Source: Sipunculus nudus (taxonomy: Eukaryota; Annelida; Sipuncula; Golfingiida; Sipunculidae). From it: 64,000 nt of DNA. A model generated the notes under the pieces. The model ran no database searches and had not been told where the DNA came from. It saw only the letters and a program-made list of their open reading frames with translations. Positions 12,354 through 24,500 of the stretch are shown here, piece by piece. The stretch lies in NCBI GenBank assembly GCA_026874595.1, contig CM049319.1, positions 52,276,917 to 52,340,916 of the forward strand, given 5' to 3'. The position numbers and the translations under genes were made by a program. Positions within the stretch are counted from its first letter, which is position 1; the number at the start of each line of letters is the position of its first letter.

Positions 12354-12598
12354 CTTCGATACATGAAACCTAAGGTAAAATGGCACACGCACCAGAGAGT
12401 AAAAATTTAAAACTGCTGAATCGATTTCCTCGTTAAATTTTAGAGGCATGAAGGGACATAAATAGGCCGGCCAGAGAAGACCAAATTAAAATTGTCGGGA
12501 TCCGGATAAAGTACCCGCGCACTTTGTGTTTGGGATTTTTTTTAATATGGCATACATTGGTGAATTTTCAAAATTGTCAAAAATCTTAAACTATACCA

Positions 12599-12690
12599 AT
12601 AATAATAATGAAAATAATAAAAATAATAATAATAATAGTAATGATAATTATATAAGATAATAATAATCATCATCATCATCATAATATTGA
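12599..12690. repeat. (AAT)n/(ATC)n compound microsatellite
   Basis: Imperfect AAT/ATA trinucleotide runs followed by (ATC)n (about 12666-12682). Confidence 0.85.
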
Positions 12691-14788
12691 TAATTTTGGA
12701 AAGATCTTGGAATTTTACATATGAAAAGTAAGCACACAAAGAGACACCAATTAGGGGGAAAACCTGAAAAGTCACGTCGGGTAAATCAATTCGATTACGT
12801 TATGGAATATTTACAAATTCTTTAATAAATTATATCTCTATAGTTATTTAATTTATAACTAGAAAGCACTTATACAGAGTACACATATCCGCCTTCGCCT
12901 GGATCCGCATCAAGACAAGCCCTGAATTTTTAGGCGATTGTTTCTCTGAAACGTTATATGAATTTTACTGTGCCCACACACCCACAAAATGTCATTGAAA
13001 TTCATTGGATCTTTGAGGGAAATTAAAAACAGACAAAGCTTAGAAAAAGATCAGCATACATGAGGCTTAGCGGACTGCTTACCGATTTCAGATAGTTTAT
13101 AACAATTCAGCTAAATATACCTTTATATTCATTTCAAATAATTTTTTCCCTAAAATGTATATATCTGGAATCCTAAGAATATTCTTTATTCTAATTATAT
13201 TTGCTGTACACGGATTCTGGATTTGGTTTAAAACTTTGATTTAATTTGTATTAATAAACTGATTTATCTCACTTCGGTCCATAAGTGTGCATATAAAACA
13301 AGGTTTTCTGAAAACCCCACTTAGATTTGAAAGTATTCAAGTCTTATACACGATCTGACAAAGTTCATTTCCGCTTTTTTAAATGTTCCATATTTTCCAT
13401 GTTCTTATAGTAAGTCGTCGAAAATATAAATATACAACGCTCTTCTAGATGTTTATATTTTTTTAAAGAAATGCATAACCGCTGTATATATATGTAATGG
13501 ACTCGACACGTGTGAAACAGCGCGATTTTAAAACCACAAAGACAGGCATAATTACAATTCTTCACAAAATCACCGGAAAACAGTTGTGGTGTTCTTGACC
13601 AAATATATATGAATTCGGAAAAAAACAGTGGAATTCTTTAAAAGCCATGGCGTAGTTACTCTTAACTTTTAAATTTAACTATCATCAACCTGCATTAACT
13701 ATACAAACAACAGAGTTTAAATGAAATAGAAGTACCATGTTAGATATACCATTCAGGACTAGATTCTTTTAAACATAAAAGTTGTTGCTTTAAAATAGCA
13801 AATCAAATCTTCCTTCTTCATTAAACTTTTTTGGTTTTCTTGGTGCTAAGACCCGAATCTTTAATGGTGATCACCGTATCTAAAACATAGGGGACTATGT
13901 ATCATGCATATAATTAATGGCAGGCCTCAAATAAGCTATGAAACTGTTACGCAAACATTCCTTGTCTGGTTAGATCTTCCGTGAAAACCTTTTGATCTAT
14001 GCCCTGCGCTTGTTTCGTCTACTACCCTTAACCAATTAGGGATGTGATGCATTGAATTACGCCCGACCCACCGCTACGGTAGTGAGGTTCAGGTCGCGCG
14101 TTAGGAACAAATAAGTGGTCATTAAACGGGAAAACGATGTGCCCGCAATCCGAAGTTGAAATTTATGATATAAATAGCGAAAAATATCGGGACCATGAAA
14201 AAGTGGTTGTAATTCCGAGGGGGTCGCTATACCGAGGTGGTCTTCAGGTGAGGTTTTACTGTACATCCAAACATATATCCACCAAACCCCCTTTTCTGAT
14301 ATCCTCTATCCGCCCTGAAGTTTGATTAATCACACCATTTCTTTAAGACTATAGGGGGGACTTTTCGCGTGATCGCGGCAACCATTACTTATGGCATGAC
14401 ATGTCTGCGCTGCGGGACAAGCTGCAGTAGCGAGTTAAACACGCCAAGTGTCAAAATCGGCCACTTTATATGGATCTTTTTTTTAGGAAATAGACTTTGT
14501 CAGGGCCCTAACGAATGAGTCTGTTTGGTCTGCATGAGGTTAATTTTTATGAAATATCAAGCATAAATATCATACCAGCATTCATTGTATATATTGTATA
14601 ATGTTGTTTATTACAGAAGTTGTGCATGCCTTGAGATGTACTTGGTTATGGATATTTCAATTTTTTTTCCAATTTCGAGTTTTTCTCTTTTTTTAGTATT
14701 ATCAAATAAAATTTTGCAAAGCGTATCTTGTAAATTTCCTGTCTTATTTTGCACATTTAGGTAGAATGGGAAATCAGTCATCCCACAT
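12691..14788. other. Intergenic DNA, nothing recognised
   Basis: No coding domain, RNA gene or clear dispersed repeat seen on either strand. A less AT-rich patch at about 14050-14440 has only short frames without similarity that I recognise. Confidence 0.4.
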
Positions 14789-14792
14789 TAAA

Positions 14793-14858
<66 letters not shown>

Positions 14859-14870
14859 AATACATATACC

Positions 14871-14912
<42 letters not shown>
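14789..14912. repeat. Compound microsatellite (CT)n-(AT)n-(TA)n
   Basis: (CT)n at 14791-14812, then (AT)n to about 14855, a short non-repeat piece containing ACCGGTATA, then (TA)n to about 14912. Confidence 0.9.
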
Positions 14913-14914
<2 letters not shown>

Positions 14915-17900
14915 CATATTATATTACCCCCACCAAATCCACCCCTGCATTTAACAATGACTACCGATAGTTTAAATAACACAAGGTGACACCACAACAA
15001 GAGTTACTCACTATTCATTTATTATGGAAAATATATAAAACGGAATGGAACTAGGGCACATATATAATAAGTCCGTCTACATGTCATGGCTATTATGTAC
15101 AATATATACAACTGTAAAACTCTTCAGGATTAAATCATTACTAATATTCTCACTTTGCAATCTCATCATGTACAATGTAAAACTGATGAAGCAATGAAAA
15201 GCAGGTTACATTTGTGTATCACTTCTCATTTTTTTCAAGCTGAACGGTATAATGTATATAACATCTGATTTGTCAACTTGCGACCCGCTGATCAATTCTG
15301 AATTTAATATAAATGGTAATGGAACTGAATAGAAATTGAATTCGAATTAATTGGAACCTAATGCAAACTGTATAAATTGGATCAGAACTGCATTGAGAAA
15401 AAAAAAGACTGATGGAAAAATTGGGAATTAATTTTGAATCTAAGCCTACAGGCTCAGGTGAATTGAGCTGATTTGAATAATAAATGTTCTGGCTCTTAAA
15501 AATTGTATCAGTATTGCTTGTCAGTAGTTGGTCTTGTCTTGGGGTAGATTTTTTTTTGTTCAGGTATCCAGTGTTTGAAGAAATTAAGAAAGATGGGTGT
15601 CACAAAGAACCTTGTGAGCTTATAAAATGTTACTTAATCTCTCTGAATTTTGTGCAACTATTTAAATAGCAAAACAAATTCAATCTGAATAAAAATGAAT
15701 TAAATTGATCTGGAATTTATAATTTTTCTAACACACTAAACTGAACTGGAACTGTTTAATAAAAAAAATTAATTTGAATGGAAAAGTTTTAATTGAAAAA
15801 GAAGTTTTAATTGACCCGGGTCTTGCAATTATTCATCTTATAACAGCAATGGGTTTATTGGTCAGCTTCATATCAATTGCACATATTCATCATATTACGC
15901 TAAAATTATTTCAGCAAAAGTACTCATAATAAACAGATGTATCAGCCATTCTTACAGCTTAAAAGAACATGTAATATTGCACTTTACATATCTGGATCCT
16001 TCTTATCCTATCCATGACAACAAATACCTATTTGTATTTCCTTTAAGGTACATCAAACCTCATTATCTAAGAAACATCTGAATGAAATTACTAGATATTA
16101 ATTAAAATGCTACATACTTAGACGTTTCGAATGCTATTTCAATCAAATCATTTGCTCATGAGTTTCTTAAAAAGACACAGTTGACATGAACATCTAAAGT
16201 TTAACGTCTTCTTTCAGTTTATAGAAGACATAATACGGTAAATATGAAATGGGTGCACATGTTAAAGGCAAGAATATGCACTCTCCTATGGTCAGTTGCC
16301 ATAGCAACGGAGGTGAACTTTAACCTATCTCTAAGATGGTCCATATCATACAGCTTTAAGGCAATAAAATAAGGTTTGGTTCTCAGGTACTTTTTTTCAG
16401 AAATCAATGCAGAAGGGTGATTTTTTATTACCTTTTTTGTTTGTTTCGATAAAAAATGTCATATGATCAAGGAAAAGCATGATTATAACAGATTTTTTTT
16501 TGCTAGACAAGTACTACAAAACAAAGGAATTTTTATAAAAATTGTATTATTGTTTCTTCTTGAAACATATGTCTGAGGGCCTGGAGCACAAAATTAGTCA
16601 GTTACTTTTGAAAATCAAAATAACAAAATTGATGTGGGGGTTCAAAATTGATGCGGGCAGTGCCAAAGAACCATACCTTTTATTTTTTTGGCCTCATGAT
16701 CAAAGTATGATTGCTGGAATAGATTGTAAAACCTGCACAATGTCACTTTGGCAGTTCTATTAGACGTCTTTGGTTCATTGTGATGTCAATACAAATAACA
16801 ACTATTCCGCTGCATGCTATATATGAAAATAAATGGAATACAATTGGATATATATTTCTTGTTTAAAATTTAAGATCAAATGTCATGCCTTCTACCCTTC
16901 TGCGAAATCTGTCATTCTACATCTCATTGCTAATGTTTTGCTTAATGCAAAATATGTATAAAAACAAATTTTGTCAACTCTTAAATACTAATAAAATTAC
17001 ACATACCTATGTACTTATAAGAAAGAAAATATAAAAGAATAGATGTAAATTATAAAATATGGAATATAACCCAATGAATTAAAAATTTATCTCTGGAAAG
17101 AAATGCCAGATGCATTTTATGTCTAAAACTTCAACCTTGTATTTGAACCTGAGTGATTGGTGACTGTCATTTGGGGGTTCATTTACAGAGGTATGTTTGT
17201 CAATAAACAGTTAACACAATTTTTATAAATATTTAAAGCTTTTTTGATAATGCTGTCTTAGACTGGAAAATATATAGATAGAACCTTATGGTTCATTAGA
17301 ATTTATATATAAAAACCTATTTTATGTTCAAGCAAATCCTGGTATGATTACAACCACACAAGGTGCAGCAACCACCAGTGATATCAATACATTGTCAATA
17401 TAGATACAGAAACAGACACAGAAAAAGCATGTACAATGTATTGGCGACTGGTATCACAACAGGGCTTGAAAATAATTCTGAAAGTACTAGCCCAGCTGGG
17501 CAAGTATCACCTAGCTTCTACTTGCTCTACATGAATTTTTACCGGCGCTACAAAATTTAGTGATGTAGCCATGAACAGGTTTGTGTTGCATGTTTTACTG
17601 CACGCTATACACAATAACACACTCAAATATTTGTTTTTTAATTACTAGTATATTCCTCTTCAGTAAAGATGAATTTTCAACATGACATTATTTCTTCAAG
17701 AAAGGAAATGGCTATTTAAGATTATTTAAGAGTCAGGCCTTTGGGTAAAGGTTTATATTGGACCAACTTGCCCAATTAGCAGTTAGGAGGCAACTTTTGG
17801 TTGCCCTTTCATCATTTTTAGATTTTTTTTAACTTGCCACAGGCAAGCATTCAACTGTAAATGTTGAGCCCTGCACAAAAGAAAACATCTAGATGTAAAA

Positions 17901-18474
17901 TCTATATTATGATCTTTGCTGTGACAATATCCATAACCGTACCCAGGCAAACACCTTTACTTGTTTCTGTAAACAATTGGAACTACCTCTGCCATACCAT
18001 AAGTACACTGCAGTGTAATTCCTAAAACTTCCAAATAAGCAACAACACAAGCAGTAACCACATTACATTCACATTTTTAGCCACTATGTGTACTACCCAG
18101 CACATGAACTTACTGTATGCAAGACTACTGATTAACTAAAAGGATGTAGATACATGTATAAAAGAAGTCAGCACAAAATTCTGCTTCACAATTGCTCAGA
18201 TAAAGGTCAAATATTGATACCAGATATAAGATCTGATAGTATCTTATTACACACAATATTCATAAATCCAGACTACAATACATGAGCCCTTTTAAAAACT
18301 ACATTAGTTCATATTTCTAAATTATTTACAAATATTTAACATTACAACATGTTACATTGGTCACATGTATGTCACAGCAGTGAGTCCTCTCTTCAGCTCT
18401 CCCAACTTTTATGCTGCTGTGTGTGTATACAGACTGGATACATGACAGTGTATCTTACTGCTCAGCTGACTGTT
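14913..18474. other. 3' flank and possible long 3' UTR of the tetraspanin gene
   Basis: Lies downstream of the tetraspanin stop codon on the minus strand. Minus-strand poly(A) signal candidates include ATTAAA at about 17637-17642 and AATAAA at about 16678-16683, 16424-16429 and 15018-15023. No other exon, domain or RNA gene was recognised. The length of the 3' UTR cannot be fixed from sequence. Confidence 0.4.
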
Positions 18475-18525
18475 TTACCGCTCAGATTTCCGGATTAACA
18501 AAAAACATGCAATCAAGCCAAGAAC
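18475..18525 (-). CDS. Tetraspanin exon 8 (terminal)
   Basis: Acceptor TTTGCAG at 18526-18532 (minus). Encodes VLGLIACFLLIRKSER and the stop TAA (18475-18477), that is, the second half of membrane segment 4 and a short basic cytoplasmic tail. Confidence 0.92.
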   Translation of the reverse strand, partial: VLGLIACFLLIRKSER

Positions 18526-21500
18526 CTGCAAATACAAGAACAAGTTATTTAAAACTTATTAATGTTACATAGATTGTACAAAGAGCAGTAATATCTAGTC
18601 CTAAAACAAAATTAAATTTAATAAAATTTAATATATAAAATATAAAATTAGAAAATAAAATAAAAAAAATAAAATGCTAATTCCTGGTACAAGTGAAATT
18701 TTAAATTTTCCCAATTTTTTATAAAAGGAAATTTTTCATCATGTACCTTGATGTTGCAGAAATTAAAGAGTATACTAATTAAGTGTTCTTCTCATACCAA
18801 GTGCAGAATGATCCAAGCTGAGCCAAGGCAGCTACCTGGAGTGGGTTGAATAACACAAGTGAGGGCTGCATAACTCACTCTACTGGCCTTGATGTAAACA
18901 CTAGACATGATGTCTAAAAACTTGAATAAAAACTGCTTTAACAGATTAAATCCATATGTAAACATGCTGTGAAAATTAAATCAACATTGCATACATAAAA
19001 AAAAGGTGCCATGGCCATAGTTGGACGAAATTTAAAGTACTGTTTTTATGTTTATGCTAATAACTTAAACAAGTGACCCATGGGTCATGACGCTCAGCTG
19101 ACTGGGAAGAGATTCACAAAAGGAAATTTTATCATCTGAATGGTAGTATATACCCATTCAACTGAAGCATCAAACAGGCCAAAATTGTGTCTGTATTTAT
19201 ATATTTCAAAAATAGAGAAAAATGTGTAAACTTAAAAAAAATACAGGTGGCTTCACCAGTCTGCAGAAACTATTAAAAACACTTAATGGTCAATAATGGT
19301 GAATAAATATATTTCCTGATTTCTTACAAAAGGAATTATGTTTGGGCCCATAACTTCACCATATTATGCAATTCTGACCTAATTTTTGGTATGTATATGG
19401 AATAATAGGCAAACTAAATATGATCAAGAACCAGTTAGTGGTCTAGATATTAAGCTATCATGAATTGTAACACAGGTTTTTTTAATTGAAAACAGAGGTT
19501 TTTCCTTAATATCTCGAAGGAGCCAAGTCCTAGTCACCCAATTTTTGGTATGGTAGGAGTTTTGGGGCATTTATATTTTTTGTATAAGTGGTTTGCAGGG
19601 TTGCTTAGTGAAAATGATATACAAAAAGATTTGGTGTTAAATGTAGTTGTGTATATTTACTTTTTATTTAGTGCCTGTCGTGTATCTGGTGACCTCTGAC
19701 CTCATTAAATATGCGTGAATTTTTATGAAAATGTATTTCAGAATCTCTATTGGTTAATATGTATAATGAGTTTCATGTAAATCCATACAATTTTTGTAAG
19801 TCACCAAGGTATCTCAAAGTGTGGTGACATCTGACCTCATTAAATGTGCATGAATTATTATCAGATTGTAAATCAGGTGAGAAAGTCTATTGGTGAATAT
19901 GTTTTATGAGTTTCATGAAAATCCATGGCATTGGTAAGTTACCAAGGTGCCTCCAAAGTGCGGTGATAGCTGACCTCATTACAAATATTGAGGGTTTTCG
20001 TGGATTTCAAACTTAGGTTATATATTTTATTGATTTACATTTCTGGTGAGTTTTATGAAAATCCTTCATATTCTTCATAAGTTATTGCTGGGACACCACA
20101 AAGTAAACAAGTGACCTGTGACCTTATTAAATATGCGTGGACATTGCCCATTATTGAATGGCCAGATAATCTTTTGGTTAGTACTTATGGTAAGTTTTGT
20201 GAAAAAACCATTAAAGGCCTAGTAAATTATCGTGGCGACAATTAAAGTGAAGAGACCGAATAATAGACAGATAATGGTTATATCATAATACTCCCATCAT
20301 ATGACGGGCTTATAAAAAGCAAGTTTACAAGTGATTTATGAATGTATTAAATCTTACCTGCATCAAGCCAATGCTTATACCAAGTCCAAGGATAACCGTG
20401 CTTCTCTGCCATACCCACCAGTGTATAGTAACAAAACATCCCTGGAAATGGGAGAAAATCAGAGTTAACAGAGTTAAGGAGTGATTGCTATGAGAATAAA
20501 TAAACAAAAAATACTAGAAGATTTAAAAGCATATTATTTGCAGAATCATGAAACATATTTTATCAAATAGACATCGCTGTCCTCAGGCTTTGCCATATCA
20601 GAACATAATGAATGTTGCATTCACATTAAACAATTAAACTTACTGAATTTAATTGGGTGGTGGCTCAAAATACATATAGGTAATATTTAAGTGCCTTAAA
20701 CCTTGGCACTGCCTTCTATCTTAAAATTATACTTTCTTATAATTTCAATGTGTTTTGAGTGTCTTGATAAAATTAAACAAATAATCCACCTAATATACAT
20801 GCAAACTGTCTTGATTGTCTAGATGAAGTTAAACAAATAATCCACATAATATACATGAAAACTGTAGACAAACCATAAGTTTATAGGTGCCCATTCACCC
20901 ACCTTTTGAAAAAGAATTTATGTGATTACTAGCTTCCTTTGTGTATACATGAATATAAAGATCTAAGGGTAATTTTGATTGTAACAAATTCATATAACAC
21001 CTTTGCGAAGGATGTATTAACTTGTTTATCAACAAGTGGCCCATGGGCCATGAGGCTCAGCTGAATTCAAGGAATGTTGAACAATAAGCAAAATGACTGC
21101 CAGAGTGCAAACAAATCATGAATTTTGTGAAGAGTCCTTAGAAATTGGTTTCAGTGGGCTTTTGGACAGATGACAACTTCATTTGAAGGTCTCATAAATA
21201 GAAAAAAAAATGCGTAAAAATTTGATAAAAAAAAGGGAGTGCCACCAGTCTGCAGGTACTGATGAAACACTCCATGATCAACATATATCCAAAGAATCAT
21301 GGCTGTCAAGGCATTAGTTATTCAGATACTGGAGCTTTTGTTTGTATCAAATTTTTAATTATTATTGGGGGTATTTATGAGCCCTATAGCTCAAGGAATA
21401 TGGGTAACAGAAACCTCATTTCAGGTTTCCAAGGAGATTTTTCATTAGTCTCCCTGGATGTGAAGTAAGAAGATTCTAGGTTCAGCAGTTACAGTTTGTG

Positions 21501-24500
21501 CCATGTTAACAAATGACCACTTCATTCGAAGGTCTCATCAATAGAGAAAAAATGCCTACAAAATTGAAAAAAAACACAGGTGGCACCACCAGTTTGGAAC
21601 ACTCCATGATCAATATACCTGCAAAGAATCATGGAGATCAATGCATTGGTTATTCAGATACTGGAGCTTTTGTATCAAATTCTTAATTATTCTGAGGGGT
21701 ACTTACTACGATGGATATGGGTAACAGAGACTTAACTACATGTTTTCACACAGACTTTTCATGGACCTCACTTGATGTCAAGTTAGAAGAATCTAGGTCA
21801 AGCAGTTACGATTTGTGCCCTGTTAACAGATGACAGCTTCTTTGAAGGTTCAAAAATAAAGAAAAAAAATTCGTAAAAATTGGAAAAAAAATACAGGTGG
21901 AGCCACCAGTTTGCAGGAACTGATGGAACATCCCATGATCAATATTCATGCAAAAAATCATGGTGATCAATGCATTGGTTATTCAGATACTTGAGCTTTT
22001 GTATAAAATTTTGCATTATTCTGGGGGGTACTTCGGAGCCCCATAGCTCAAAGGATATGGGTAACAGAGACCTAATTTCATTTTTTCAAGGAGATTTTTC
22101 ATGGACCTCTCTGGATATTAAGTTTGAAGATTCCAGGTCCAGTGGTTACGATTTGTGCACTGTTAACAGATGACAGTTTCATTGCAGATCTGAAAAAGAG
22201 AAAACATTTTTTTTAAAATTGGAAAAAATACAGGTGGCGCCACCAGTCTGCAGGAACTGATGGAACATCCCATGTTCAATATTCATGCAAAGAATCATGG
22301 AGATCAATGCAGTAGTTATTCAGATACATGAGCTTTTGTATCAAATTTTGCATTATTCTGGGGGGGGGGGTACTTTGGAGCACCATAGCTCAAAGGAGTG
22401 AGTAACAGAGACCTAATTTCAGGGTTTCAAGGAGATTTTTTATGGACCTCCCTGGATGTTAAGTTTGAAGATTCCAGGTCCAGTGGTTAAGAATTGTGCC
22501 CTGTTAACAGATGACAGTTTCATTGCAGATCTGAAAAAAGAGAAAAAAAATTTTAAAAATTGGAAAAAATACAGAAGTAGCCACCAGTCTGCAGGAACTG
22601 ATGGAACATCCCATGATCAATATTCATGCAAAGAATCATAGTGATCAATGCAGTAGTTATTCAGATACATGAGCTTTTGTATCAAATTTTGCATTATTCT
22701 GGGGGGTACTTTGGAGCGCCATAGCTCTAAGGATATGGGTAACAGAGACCTAATTTCAGGTTTTCAAGGAGACTTTTCACGGACCTCCCTGGAAATTACG
22801 TTTGAAGATTCCAGGTCCAGTGGTTAAGATTTGTACCCTGGTAACAGATGACAGTTTCATTGCAGATCTGAAAAAAAAAGAGAAAAAAATTAGGAAAAAT
22901 TGGAAAAAAATACAGGTGGCGCCACCAGTCTGCAGGAAGTGATGGAACATCCCATGATCAATATTCATGCAAAGAATCATGGTGATCAATGCGGTGGTTA
23001 TTCAGATACTCGAGCTTTTGTATCAAATTTTGCATTATTCTGGGGGGTACTTTGGAGCGCCATAGCTCCAAGGATATGGGTAACAGAGACCTAATTTCAG
23101 GTTTTCAAGGAGATTTTCATGGACCTCCCTGTATGTCAAGTGAGAAGATTCTAGGTCCAGCGGTTATGATTTGTGCCCTGTTAACGGACGGACGACGAAC
23201 GAAGGGTGATCGCTATAGCTCAGATGACTTTCAGTCAGCTGAGCTAAAAACATGTTTGTAAACACAGCAATGTTGACAAACAGGAAAAGCATGTAACCTA
23301 AGGTGGCAGGTTGCATATATGCTGCAATAGAAAGATCACTTGTTGCAAAACGCCATTGCAAAACTCTGGCTTATCTGACTTGCTGCCAGATACCTTTGTT
23401 GAATTTGTTTAGATTATTTTGGCAGGCCCTAACATTTTATAAACATGTTGATATAAAAACTAGACGACCATAGGTCGAACGCTTGCCGGAAATCGGAAGT
23501 GAAACACAGACGGACAGACAGAACATATTGTCAGTTTTCTATTAATGGAATGACTCTCAGGGACATTGCTGAGAATATGTGGCCCGTAGAATGACATATG
23601 AGACAAAAGAACAGGCAAGCAGACAAAGCTGACAACAAAAGACGAACAGACAGACATACTGACTTTGTGAGACAAGATTGACACCAGATGACATAACCTG
23701 GTGATTGAGAAGATTGAAAGGAAGAAAATGAGTAATAATTTATGTAATTTAGATTTATAATTTTGGAGGTATGGCGAATTAATGATATACTAGGGAGGCT
23801 CGACTGTAGCGCCCTCTAGCAGACATATTCCGAAGACGACAAATGCGTTTCGTATTATTAGTGTATACCATGAGATGTCCCAGTTTCAAAAGGATTCCGT
23901 CAAAGCTGTGGCCTGTAGAATGCTATATGTAAGGCGTAAGAACCAGCAAGCAGGCGATTTTGAGGATAACGGACAAACAGATGGACACACTGACAAAGTG
24001 ACAGAAGATTGAAACCAGATGCCTTAATCAGGTTATGGAGAAGACTCAAAGGAAGAAAATAAGCTATAGTTTATGTAACTGAGGCTTTGGGTGTAGAGAT
24101 ATGGCCAATACAATGGTATGTGTGTGAGGGTCGTGTGCAGCGCCCACTAGTGGCCATATCCGGAAAATGAAAAATTTATTTCTAGATATTAGTGTAAGAC
24201 ATAAGATGTAATAGTTTCAAAAGGATTCTGTCAAAACTGTGGCCTACAGAATGCTATATGTGAGACGCAAGAGCCAACAAGCAGGCGAATTTGAGGACAA
24301 CTGACAAACAGACGAAAACACTGACAAAGTGACTCAAAATTGAGTCCAGATGACTACTCCAGGTTATGGAGAAGACTCAAAGGAAGAAAAAAGCTACAGT
24401 TTATGTAACTGAGGTTTATAGTTTTGGAGATATTGCCAAAGCATGATATGTTGGGAGAGGTCCGAGTTCAGCGCCCCCTAGCGGCCATATCCGAAAAATG

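Noticed and set aside
18526-20357. Additional tetraspanin exons in intron 7
   Set aside because: Exons 7 and 8 join in phase and complete membrane segment 4; nothing is missing from the family layout.
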